This document shows positions 1-6,549 of a DNA stretch of 7,188 nt, one piece after another. Below the pieces are notes generated by a model. The model had not been told where the DNA came from. It saw nothing but the letters and a program-made list of their open reading frames with translations, and did not search any database. Numbering within the stretch: position 1 is the stretch's first letter; every line of letters begins with the position of its first letter. This DNA is from Acidobacteriaceae bacterium (lineage in GTDB: Bacteria; Acidobacteriota; Terriglobia; Terriglobales; Acidobacteriaceae): assembly GCA_003140705.1 (NCBI GenBank), contig PLKU01000534.1, forward strand, positions 1,626 to 8,813. Direction: 5' to 3'. The position numbers and the translations under genes were made by a program.

Positions 1-2115
1 GGGCGGTGTGAGGAGTCCCGGGGTGGGATCGACTGCCGTGGGAGTGTGGGAAAAGTCATAAACACTGCTGGGCGGCACGATGCTGCCGGTTGAAGCCTGG
101 GCATAGATCGCCCAGTCGGAACGGAGGCGGTAGTTGAAATCCAGTGAAGGGAGTGTGGCGTAGAAGCTGCCAGTGTCTTCGGCGGTAGCCGTGCAAGCAG
201 TAGTGGTACTTGCGCAGGTGAGGGGGCCAACGGTCTTGCCGTTGTCTGCGTGATGGAGCACGTCAAAGGTGTAGTAAGCGAACTTTGTTCCGGCGGTGAT
301 ATTGAACTTAGGTGTCGCGTGGAACTCGTATTCGACATAGGGCTGGTAGGAGTTGGTCCAGAACTGCTCAGCGAAGTTGGGCAGCGGTTGATCGGCAAAC
401 CCGTTCAGTGGATCGGATGGGTATTGATGGCGATCGGTGCGGGCCCACTCATACCACATGCCAGTGCGCAAAACGCCTAACTTTGAAGTCTGCGAAAGAA
501 CCGCGGTTTCGCCATATTTGCGATAACTGTTGTACTTGTCCACAGCGCAAGGCTCAGCATAGGTCGCGAGGCCTGTCGTCTTGCTCACCTTGCCGGCGGT
601 GATCACGTCGCAGGGAGCGATGGTCGCGCCGTTGTAATAAGCAACCGCCTTGGTTCCGGTGCCGGCCACGATTGCGCCGGGAACCAGAGAGGGATTGGCG
701 ACGGCCGCTGCCTGGGTTACCTCGGTGATCGGTACCGCGTTTGTATACAGCTCACCGTTGTCATAGTTGTAGGTGTATCCCTTCATGTCGAGGTACCAGC
801 CACCCTTGAATTCGGTTTTGAGGCCGACGTATTCGAAGTCAGTGGGGACCTGGTAGTGGTTGTACTGGTAGTCGAGCCAATTTGTCGGGTCAGAATTGTT
901 GACCATCTCGAAGTTATAGCCATACCCGGTGTAGGGAAGGATTCCGTTGGGAGCCGTGTTGTAAACAATGCTGTTGATCGTCGTGGTGGCTGCGCAGGAG
1001 TAGGAAGCTCCCGTCGGCTGTCCAAGGGTCTGGCAACGGGTCGGGCTCAAGCCGTAGGTGTTAGCTGTGAGCTGGATGACGCCGCTGAAACCGGTGAGCA
1101 CGGTCTTGGGTGAAAACTGGTACTGATAAAGCAGCGATCCGGCGTTGCGCTGGTTGAAGTTGAAGGTCTGGTAGCCGTCTGACGTCATGCGGTGCCAGTC
1201 TACAAACAGGTTCGACTTCTTGGGGCCGCCGAAGAGTCCGAAGGCGCCAGAGTTGAAGGCTCCGTCGTAGAGCTTTGTGTTCCAGGTTCCGTATGTAAAC
1301 GTCCCGCGAAGGTCTTGCTCGCTGGTGAGCGGTTTGGAGAGCAGGTGGATTGATCCTCCAAATGGCGTGGGCCCGATGGTCGAGGCCGAACCGGGGCTGC
1401 GATCGAAGTCCGCTCCGCCAACCCACTGCGCGGGGAAGAAGGCCCAGGAATGGTGGGTGGGCGAGTTGGTGTCATAGAACGGAATACCATCGAAGTCGAT
1501 GTCGTAATCGCCGTCCGGGAAGCCGCGGAAGTAGGTCTTGCTCTGACCCAGTCCAACGCCATCGCTGCTGATGGTGAAGGCGCCAGGAACAATCTGAACG
1601 ATCTCTCCGTAGTCGGCAACCGGAGACGTAAAGTTCTCAATATAAGTGTTCGAGATGAGCGATTGAGCGGAACGTTCTTCAACAAATCCGCCGCTGGGGG
1701 CCGTTTCTGCCGCGACAGAATCGATGCCGGAGTTGACCGTGATCTGCTCGGCAACGGAGTTGATGCTCAGTATCAATGCGACTTGTTGTGTTTCTCCGGA
1801 ACCATTGACAACGACCGTTTTTGAGAAAGGAGCGAACCCGTTTGCGGATCCCTCCACTCTGTACGCACCCGGTGCCAGGCCGCTAAGCGAGTAGGAACCT
1901 GTGCTATTGGATCTGGCGGTATTGATGGCGCCAGTTGCGTCGTTTTTTACAGTAACCGTGGCGTTGACAACTGCCTTGCCTTGCGTATCAACGACGGTGC
2001 CTTCCAAGGATGAGCCTGTTGTCTGCCCGTTGATTGCTACGCCAAGGAATAGGAAAAGAACTGCTAGCGCCATTGTGAGCCGGCCTCTCCGGGCGCTCGT
2101 ATTCGAGTGTGTCAA
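1..2115 (-). CDS. TonB-dependent outer-membrane receptor, N-terminal 705 residues (C-terminus beyond window)
   Basis: This is a TonB-energised outer-membrane transporter; its substrate cannot be told from the sequence. The frame stays open from the start to the window edge, so the end of the barrel and the stop are missing. Residues 1-31 look like a Sec signal peptide (RR-x-R, then a hydrophobic stretch ending near AINGQ). Residues about 34-116 form a carboxypeptidase-regulatory-like beta domain (EGTVVDTQGKAV, GSYSLSGLAPGAYRV). A TonB-box-like EQITV lies near 124-128, and the plug spans about 143-262 (YFRGFPDGDYDIDFDGIPF, then FDRSPGSASTIGPTPFGGSI). Aromatic-rich barrel strands follow from about 268. 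I chose the TTG at 2115 because GGAGG sits 6 nt upstream and it keeps the basic n-region; an in-frame ATG at 2073 would lose it. The fragment contains only six cysteines, arranged as three close pairs. Family assignment is firm; ligand specificity is unknown. Confidence 0.93.
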   Translation of the reverse strand, partial: MTHSNTSARRGRLTMALAVLFLFLGVAINGQTTGSSLEGTVVDTQGKAVVNATVTVKNDATGAINTARSNSTGSYSLSGLAPGAYRVEGSANGFAPFSKTVVVNGSGETQQVALILSINSVAEQITVNSGIDSVAAETAPSGGFVEERSAQSLISNTYIENFTSPVADYGEIVQIVPGAFTISSDGVGLGQSKTYFRGFPDGDYDIDFDGIPFYDTNSPTHHSWAFFPAQWVGGADFDRSPGSASTIGPTPFGGSIHLLSKPLTSEQDLRGTFTYGTWNTKLYDGAFNSGAFGLFGGPKKSNLFVDWHRMTSDGYQTFNFNQRNAGSLLYQYQFSPKTVLTGFSGVIQLTANTYGLSPTRCQTLGQPTGASYSCAATTTINSIVYNTAPNGILPYTGYGYNFEMVNNSDPTNWLDYQYNHYQVPTDFEYVGLKTEFKGGWYLDMKGYTYNYDNGELYTNAVPITEVTQAAAVANPSLVPGAIVAGTGTKAVAYYNGATIAPCDVITAGKVSKTTGLATYAEPCAVDKYNSYRKYGETAVLSQTSKLGVLRTGMWYEWARTDRHQYPSDPLNGFADQPLPNFAEQFWTNSYQPYVEYEFHATPKFNITAGTKFAYYTFDVLHHADNGKTVGPLTCASTTTACTATAEDTGSFYATLPSLDFNYRLRSDWAIYAQASTGSIVPPSSVYDFSHTPTAVDPTPGLLTPP

Positions 2116-2121
2116 GGTGAA

Positions 2122-2126
2122 CCTCC
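2122..2126 (-). promoter_or_regulatory. Shine-Dalgarno site supporting the TTG start of the TonB-dependent receptor
   Basis: On the minus strand a perfect GGAGG lies 6 nt before the TTG at 2115-2113. The in-frame ATG 14 codons downstream (2073) has only a GGAG placed about 12 nt away. The ribosome-binding site therefore favours the rare TTG start. Confidence 0.7.
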
Positions 2127-2128
2127 GA

Positions 2129-2174
2129 GAATGAGAATTGCTGGGTTGTTTGTGGGGCTTACATGAATGCGAAT
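2129..2174. repeat. Pair of 10-bp direct repeats (GAATGMGAAT) across the divergent start region
   Basis: GAATGAGAAT (2129-2138) and GAATGCGAAT (2165-2174) match at 9 of 10 bases and are 36 bp apart start to start. They span the 47-bp gap between the divergent receptor and nuclease-like genes; the second copy overlaps the first codons of the latter. The first copy is part of GAGAATGAGAAT (2127-2138), two hexamers that each match the Fur-box unit GATAAT at 5 of 6 positions, but the third hexamer of a Fur site is absent. A regulator-binding role is inference, and chance cannot be excluded. Confidence 0.3.
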
Positions 2175-3386
2175 GGGATTTTGGGCGCGACTCAACACAA
2201 ACTAGCAACCGAACATTACAGTGAGATCACTGCAATGTTTCGTCGAGGTTACAAGGCTGCAAAACGTCGAAATCGGTATAAGGGGTTCGAGATGGTTGTG
2301 ATGGCAAGGAGGTACGCAGGCGACTTGCGCCAGGAACTAGGCCTGCGAAACCGGCTTTGGGCGCGGGGGAGGGAGCACGTGGAGAGCTACGGCAATTCTC
2401 AGGTGATTGTTTATGCACCCGAGCACTTCACAGACGAAGAGCTGCAGGTTGTGACCCCGCCTGAGCACCTCACAAACAAGGACCTGGCTCTGGATCCGGT
2501 TATCGCGGCTGGAAGGCACGGGAACTTTTTCGATGCAGCATATACGGCAATTGTTGGAAAGCCGGATTGGATGCGGCGTTTTGACAAGATTCATGCGCAG
2601 GGAAAATCGCTGCCGAAAGCAGGGTCGGGAAGAAGGTGGCGCGAGCTTGACTCGTCGATGAGTTCGGATGCGCTGCTGATGAACATCTTCTGCACGCCGG
2701 CGGTTGCAGCCTCAGTTGCGGTGCGGGGGGTGCTCGGAGTAGATAGGGAGGCCACGCCCGTGTTCGGATGGAGAGCGCGAGTGCAACTGGCCCCGGGACG
2801 ATTCGATAGAACGGAAGTGGATATGCGGTGGGGATCGCTGCTGGTCGAAGCCAAGTTGACAGAAGGGGATTTTCAGACGCGCGCATCGACGATTGTTGAG
2901 GGCTACCGAGACTTTGATGCGGTGTTTGAGCGGGAGTTGCTGCCGCGGGTGGAGTTGAGAACGGCGAGAAGACGGACAGCGACGGAGTTTGCCGAAGAGT
3001 TCACGCAAGAGTGGGAGGATGTGTCGGAGGACGGGGATGCAGCAAGGGAGTATCGAGCGGGAATTGTGGCGCGCGCAACAGAGGCGGAAAGTGCGGTGGC
3101 TGGGTATAAGGGGTATCAACTGATTCGGAATGTGCTGGCTGCCTATGCTGAGGAATGCAGTTTTTGCGTTTTGCACGATGCGCGCAGGCCAGACTTGCGG
3201 GAGAGATGGTTTCAGGTGATGGCGGCCGTTAAGCACGCCGAGATGCGGGTTCGATGCAAGGTGCTTACATGGCAGGAACTCGCTCCGCTGCTTCCTGCCG
3301 AGTTGCAGGAGTTTCTGGATTTGAAATACGGTATCGTGGGCCCGAGAAGGGTGGCTTCGTCGGTAGAGGATTGGTTCAAGATTTGA
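2163..3386 (+). CDS. PD-(D/E)XK nuclease-like protein, resembling the PGN_0703 family of putative restriction endonucleases
   Basis: A soluble 407-residue protein without signal peptide or membrane segment. The N-terminal third is basic and helical (AAKRRNRYKG at 32-41). The core has SSMSSDALLMNIF (164-176), then EVDM with D220, followed by LLVEAKLTE with E229 and K231. This D-(x8)-E-x-K pattern at the end of two predicted beta strands is the signature of PD-(D/E)XK nucleases. A later segment, GYQLIRNVLAAYAE (317-330), fits the conserved helix seen in PGN_0703-like proteins. That family match is from memory of motif order, not a search. The start at 2163 has only a weak GGGG 5 nt upstream. 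ATGs at 2235 and 2292 are in frame; 2292 has AAGGGG 6 nt upstream, but it would remove part of the basic helix. The gene is divergent from the receptor and convergent with the cytochrome, and no methyltransferase or partner gene adjoins it. That it is a gene is near certain; the nuclease role is moderate. Confidence 0.72.
   Translation: MNANGILGATQHKLATEHYSEITAMFRRGYKAAKRRNRYKGFEMVVMARRYAGDLRQELGLRNRLWARGREHVESYGNSQVIVYAPEHFTDEELQVVTPPEHLTNKDLALDPVIAAGRHGNFFDAAYTAIVGKPDWMRRFDKIHAQGKSLPKAGSGRRWRELDSSMSSDALLMNIFCTPAVAASVAVRGVLGVDREATPVFGWRARVQLAPGRFDRTEVDMRWGSLLVEAKLTEGDFQTRASTIVEGYRDFDAVFERELLPRVELRTARRRTATEFAEEFTQEWEDVSEDGDAAREYRAGIVARATEAESAVAGYKGYQLIRNVLAAYAEECSFCVLHDARRPDLRERWFQVMAAVKHAEMRVRCKVLTWQELAPLLPAELQEFLDLKYGIVGPRRVASSVEDWFKI
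2212..2239. repeat. 28-bp near-perfect palindrome, possible operator
   Basis: The arms AACATTACAGTGA (2212-2224) and TCACTGCAATGTT (2227-2239) are inverted repeats with one mismatch in 13 (A2218 against C2233) around a GA centre. The palindrome lies inside the 5' part of the nuclease-like gene (codons 17-26), about 110 bp upstream of the receptor's TTG. Such dyads are typical of sites for dimeric regulators. It could control the receptor, control its own gene, or suggest that the real start is downstream. It could also form an RNA hairpin. The symmetry is seen directly; the function is inferred. Confidence 0.55.
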
Positions 3387-3419
3387 AGGCAACGGTTGGA
3401 CGCAAGATCGCTTTGCGAG

Positions 3420-5786
3420 CTAGCGGCCAGCGCCGGGGATGTACTTGTACTCAATCTTGAGGGGCTGCTTTGCATCACCGGTCAGGTCATGCGTGTGCCA
3501 GACAACCGATTCTCCGGCAACCTCGGGATGCTTGCGGAGGAACTCAAGCGCATAGATGCTGGCGGTAGGGTCGTCTTTCTGGTCGGCGAATTTGGCCGAT
3601 TCAACGGCTGCCTTCTGTTTATCCCCAAGGCGCCGGTAAAGGATGGCGAGCTGGTAATGTGCGGCCAGATCGTCGGGATCGACAGCCTGGAGGCGCTCGT
3701 ACATGTCGCGAGCTTGCGGGTAGTCGTGCTGCTGGAAATAGCTGAACCCGAGTTCACGGAGCCCATCGCGGGAGCGGGGATACTTTGCCAGCATGGCTTC
3801 AAGGTCTGAGATTGCTTCCTTGATTTGCCCTGCATTGCGCTCGACAAGTGCGCGATAGTAGAGCGCGCGAGGGTCGCCGGGGAGCAGGTTGAGCGCCTTG
3901 GCCAGGTTTTGCTTGGCATCGTCGTATTTCTCCCATGAGATTTCAACGATGGCCATGTTGGAGAACGCATCGGCGTAGTCGGGACGCAAGGCCGCGACAC
4001 GTTCAAAGGCCTGGACAGACGCCTGATACTGTTGCGCATCGAGAAGGGAGATGCCGTAGTTGTTCCACCGCATCCACTCCTTGTTCTCGGCTGGATCGGG
4101 CTGAACGGGGGCATTTTCGCCGATCTTGAACGTCTTGGTTTCCGACGCCATATCAATGATGGGCTCCGGGTATTGCTTCTGCGCCATTGCATAGTCAATG
4201 AAGTGCTGATTGAAGCGGCGGTACCGTACTGTGGCTGTTATCGAGACCTGGCCCGCAATTTCCTTCGGTAAGCGAAAGCGGTAGCGCACCAGTTGCGAGC
4301 GACCAGACTGGATGGTGTTGTTGTAAGCAAGGACGCGGTTGTGCCAGATCTGGTGAAGATCGTTCAGCTCACCCTTGTTGTTGATGAGCCGGTTGGTAAA
4401 GGAGTGGGCTCCAGGATCGAGGTTGCCGTCGGGCCGCAGGAAGCCGCTCTCGGCCAGAGTCTTGCCGGAGCCATCCTTTACCGTGAAGTCAACCCAGGCC
4501 TCGTAGAAGTCACGCTGCTCGGGAATAAAGGAGTGGCCAATGCCCTTGTTCTGGATGACGACGTCGGCGACCAGGGTTTCGCCAGCGGCGAGAGAGAAGC
4601 TGGTGAGGCCAAGAGGGGCAACGAGGACCTGGTCGGACGCGGTGGCCGCGGCACCTTCCTTCTCAAGGGCGAAGATGTCGACATTGAAGACTCCCTTGCC
4701 GTCGGAGGCATTCTTCAGGAAGTTGGCGACCTTGTCGGCTTGTTCATCGAATTTGTAGTACTGCGGGAGAAGAGTGTTGCCCCCGACCCAGCGGTGAGAG
4801 ACGAACTTGCCATCCTTGGCACCGGGTTCGGTAGATCCAGTGGGCACCGGCTCACGAAGCATGTGGCAGGTCTGGCAAGTGGAGACCGAATCCTTGCGAT
4901 AAAAGGGAAGCGGCGATTGCTTGGTAAAGCTTGCTGCTTGCCACTCATCGTAGAGCGAGATGGCGCGGAGCCACTTGTAGTCGTCCAAAGTGTGGGGAAT
5001 GGCGGCCTTGTGGCATGCGGCGCAAAACTCGGCGGTCTGGTAGAGCGGACGCATGACGGCCTTCGAATGGCGGTCGAGGTGGGCAAGGATTTCAGCGTCC
5101 GAAACCGGGCGCGTGATGGGTGCTCCGCCCTCGTCTACGAGGACAGCTGGGACGCCCATGATGTAGCTGCCCGTGCCCGTGGCGTCAGTGGATTGGATTG
5201 AGTGGCAGACCGAGCAGGAGACACCCTCGTCCTCAAATGGCCGCTTCTTCGGCATGCCTTGCGACAGGTCCCCGCTGAAGAGGGCGACCGGGTTGTGGCA
5301 GCCCTCGCAATGGCGGGAGTACTGCACACCCTTCTCATCGATCAGCATGTTTACGTTCTTGAGATACCAGGGAGCACGGAAGCTGTTGGAGTGAACCGAC
5401 TGACGCCACTGGTGGTAAGCCTCCTGATGACAGTGCCCGCAGTACTGGGCGGTAGGGAAGCTCTTGGGGCTGATGAACTGTCCATTGCTTATCCGTGCAT
5501 TCGAGGGAAGAAACGGGGCGTCTTTCCCGAAGGCGTAGTTATAGTGCGAGGCAACTGAGTCATGGAACGCGGTTGTTGGTCCAGTGACTTCGCCCGGGGC
5601 GGTATAACCCGGGGTCGTAGTGGGCGCTGCTGAAGGATTTGCCGTGGAAGAGGGGGGTGTCTCAGGACCGGTTGCGGCGCAGACACTTCGTGTGAATGCT
5701 GGCCATGCAACAGCCAGGGACAGCAGCAGGAGAGCGCCGGTCAAGAGCCAACTGGACATTGATTTCCTGAACGCAGTCTTGAACAT
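3420..5786 (-). CDS. Exported pentaheme c-type cytochrome (cytochrome c554-like) with C-terminal TPR domain
   Basis: A 788-residue protein probably acting in periplasmic electron transfer. Residues 1-38 form a signal peptide (basic FKTAFRK, hydrophobic 12-30), then a Pro/Thr/Ser-rich linker (40-70). Five CXXCH haem c sites start at C116, C160, C191, C255 and C304. Their spacing and flanks (YCGHCHQEAYHQW, EGVSCSVCH) fit the cytochrome c554/c-prime multihaem fold; H132 and H331 (SHRWVGGN) are plausible distal ligands. Residues about 385-555 look beta-rich (NKGIGHSFIPEQRDFYEAW), a module also met in other multihaem proteins. Five consecutive 34-residue TPRs follow (571-604, 605-638, 639-672, 673-706, 707-740). 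The start at 5786 has GGGAG 11 nt upstream. M10 (5759) has a better-spaced AGGA but would leave the signal peptide without its basic n-region, so the longer form is preferred. It is divergent from nuoA. Redox partner and substrate are unknown, and no catalytic site of a named enzyme is recognised. Confidence 0.93.
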   Translation of the reverse strand: MFKTAFRKSMSSWLLTGALLLLSLAVAWPAFTRSVCAATGPETPPSSTANPSAAPTTTPGYTAPGEVTGPTTAFHDSVASHYNYAFGKDAPFLPSNARISNGQFISPKSFPTAQYCGHCHQEAYHQWRQSVHSNSFRAPWYLKNVNMLIDEKGVQYSRHCEGCHNPVALFSGDLSQGMPKKRPFEDEGVSCSVCHSIQSTDATGTGSYIMGVPAVLVDEGGAPITRPVSDAEILAHLDRHSKAVMRPLYQTAEFCAACHKAAIPHTLDDYKWLRAISLYDEWQAASFTKQSPLPFYRKDSVSTCQTCHMLREPVPTGSTEPGAKDGKFVSHRWVGGNTLLPQYYKFDEQADKVANFLKNASDGKGVFNVDIFALEKEGAAATASDQVLVAPLGLTSFSLAAGETLVADVVIQNKGIGHSFIPEQRDFYEAWVDFTVKDGSGKTLAESGFLRPDGNLDPGAHSFTNRLINNKGELNDLHQIWHNRVLAYNNTIQSGRSQLVRYRFRLPKEIAGQVSITATVRYRRFNQHFIDYAMAQKQYPEPIIDMASETKTFKIGENAPVQPDPAENKEWMRWNNYGISLLDAQQYQASVQAFERVAALRPDYADAFSNMAIVEISWEKYDDAKQNLAKALNLLPGDPRALYYRALVERNAGQIKEAISDLEAMLAKYPRSRDGLRELGFSYFQQHDYPQARDMYERLQAVDPDDLAAHYQLAILYRRLGDKQKAAVESAKFADQKDDPTASIYALEFLRKHPEVAGESVVWHTHDLTGDAKQPLKIEYKYIPGAGR

Positions 5787-5881
5787 GGCGCGATGATCTC
5801 CCTGAGATGCGACGTTCGTCTGCGGCCGGACGTCGGGGATGGCCGAGACAACACCTTGAATTTAACAGGAGGGAGCGTAGG

Positions 5882-5915
5882 GTTGTCGTCCACCAAAAGG
5901 TGGGGACGGGACAAC
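5882..5915. repeat. Bulged inverted repeat (hairpin) between the cytochrome gene and nuoA
   Basis: GTTGTC (5882-5887) pairs with GACAAC (5910-5915). Inside it CCACC (5890-5894) pairs with GGTGG (5899-5903) around an AAAA loop, with GT/AC pairing in between and two GG bulges on the right arm. A further GACAACA occurs at 5847-5853. No T-run follows on either strand, so it is not a typical intrinsic terminator. It lies 96 bp upstream of the cytochrome start and about 150 bp upstream of nuoA. It could be an operator or a 5' UTR structure of the cytochrome mRNA. Confidence 0.45.
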
Positions 5916-5945
5916 AAGTCGGATGGCCCGTACATCAGCCAGCGG

Positions 5946-5975
5946 TTCATAGGGTGGTATGAGTGGAGATAAAAT
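5946..5975 (+). promoter_or_regulatory. Candidate sigma70-type promoter for nuoA
   Basis: TTCATA (5946-5951, 4 of 6 matches to TTGACA) and TAAAAT (5970-5975, 5 of 6 to TATAAT) are separated by 18 bp. Transcription would begin near 5982 and give a leader of about 84 nt before nuoA. This is the best-looking plus-strand -10 box I found in the gap. Consensus matching by eye is weak evidence. Confidence 0.38.
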
Positions 5976-6065
5976 GGGGCTGGACGGGCCTGGAGGCGGC
6001 ATAACTTCTTAGCCAAACTACCCCCTGAACTGGTACGTTGAATCAGAAGGATTTCATTTTCAAAG

Positions 6066-6437
6066 ATGGCCTCAAGTCCTTATTTTTCTCTGGCAGTTCT
6101 GTTCCTCGCAGCTTTGGCGTTTGGGTTGACCCCATTGGGGTTGGCATGGCTGTGGGGAAAGCTGTTTTCTCCTGCCAAGCCGAACGCGATCAAGAACGCG
6201 ATCTATGAGTGTGGCCTCGAATCAAAGGGCGATGCCTGGATGCAGTTCCACTCGGCCTATTATCTGTACGCCATTATCTTTTTGATATTTGACGTGGAAG
6301 CTGTGTTCTTGCTTCCTTTTGCAGTGGCTTTTACAGGGCTCGGCGCGGCGGCCTGCCTGGCGATGCTTGTTTTTGTGCTGATGCTGGTCGAGGGGTTGGC
6401 CTGGGCCTGGGCCAAAGGTGCGCTGACATGGGCGTGA
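6066..6437 (+). CDS. nuoA: NADH-quinone oxidoreductase subunit A
   Basis: NuoA is a small membrane subunit of respiratory complex I, placed at the joint between the peripheral and membrane arms near the quinone site. The 123-residue product has three predicted membrane helices (about 8-30, 64-87, 93-115), the usual topology and length. The family's invariant loop is present: IYECGLESKGDAW (46-58), with C49 in the conserved position, followed by FHSAYYLYAIIFLIFDVEAV (61-80), which carries the conserved acidic D76 and E78. The ATG at 6066 is the only standard start in frame after an upstream stop at 6039. Its purine-rich AGAAGG lies 15 nt upstream, farther than usual. It is the first gene of the nuo cluster, transcribed away from the cytochrome gene, with nuoB 112 bp downstream. 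Identification is secure. Confidence 0.97.
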   Translation: MASSPYFSLAVLFLAALAFGLTPLGLAWLWGKLFSPAKPNAIKNAIYECGLESKGDAWMQFHSAYYLYAIIFLIFDVEAVFLLPFAVAFTGLGAAACLAMLVFVLMLVEGLAWAWAKGALTWA

Positions 6438-6549
6438 CAGCAGGGGTCAGCGGTTAGGGGGCAGGGATCGGTTTCCAGGTCTTTAAGTTGCGGTGCAAGC
6501 CCCCAGTAGCTTTCAGCAGCAAAATGCTAAGCGAATACCGGAGCAAACG
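6438..6549 (+). other. nuoA-nuoB spacer, G-rich with a potential long-loop hairpin
   Basis: This 112-bp spacer carries no gene. Its first half has several G-runs (6443-6446, 6457-6461, 6464-6466). GGGGGC (6457-6462) can pair with GCCCCC (6499-6504) across a 36-nt loop. There is no T-run to make it an intrinsic terminator. A GTG at 6493 is in frame with nuoB but lacks a ribosome-binding site and would add 19 residues unlike NuoB. Confidence 0.4.
6540..6543 (+). promoter_or_regulatory. Shine-Dalgarno site deciding the nuoB start
   Basis: GGAG lies 6 nt before the ATG at 6550. This supports 6550 over the in-frame GTG at 6493 and gives a protein that begins where NuoB homologues usually begin. 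Confidence 0.65.

Noticed and set aside
1200..1754. 184-codon minus-strand open frame within the receptor gene
   Set aside because: It is out of frame with the continuous receptor reading frame, which carries the plug and barrel motifs.
2712..3392. 226-codon minus-strand open frame opposite the nuclease-like gene
   Set aside because: The plus-strand frame has the coherent PD-(D/E)XK motif series, while the antisense product is rich in Arg, His, Ser and Pro as expected for a shadow frame.
3401..3417. Short inverted repeat CGCAA/TTGCG between the convergent genes, possible bidirectional terminator
   Set aside because: Only 5 bp of stem with a 7-nt loop and no T-run on either strand, so it does not meet the usual form of an intrinsic terminator.
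4293..5201. 302-codon open frame on the plus strand opposite the cytochrome gene
   Set aside because: It lies wholly antisense to a gene with five haem motifs and five TPRs. Its translation has no recognisable domain and is explained by strong codon bias on the opposite strand.
5855..5900. Possible cytochrome promoter with a TTAAAT -10 box on the minus strand
   Set aside because: The -10 matches only 4 of 6 bases and no acceptable -35 box lies at 16-18 bp.
5741..6016. 91-codon minus-strand open frame across the gap upstream of the cytochrome gene
   Set aside because: It overlaps the cytochrome start in another frame, has no good ribosome-binding site and its composition is not protein-like.
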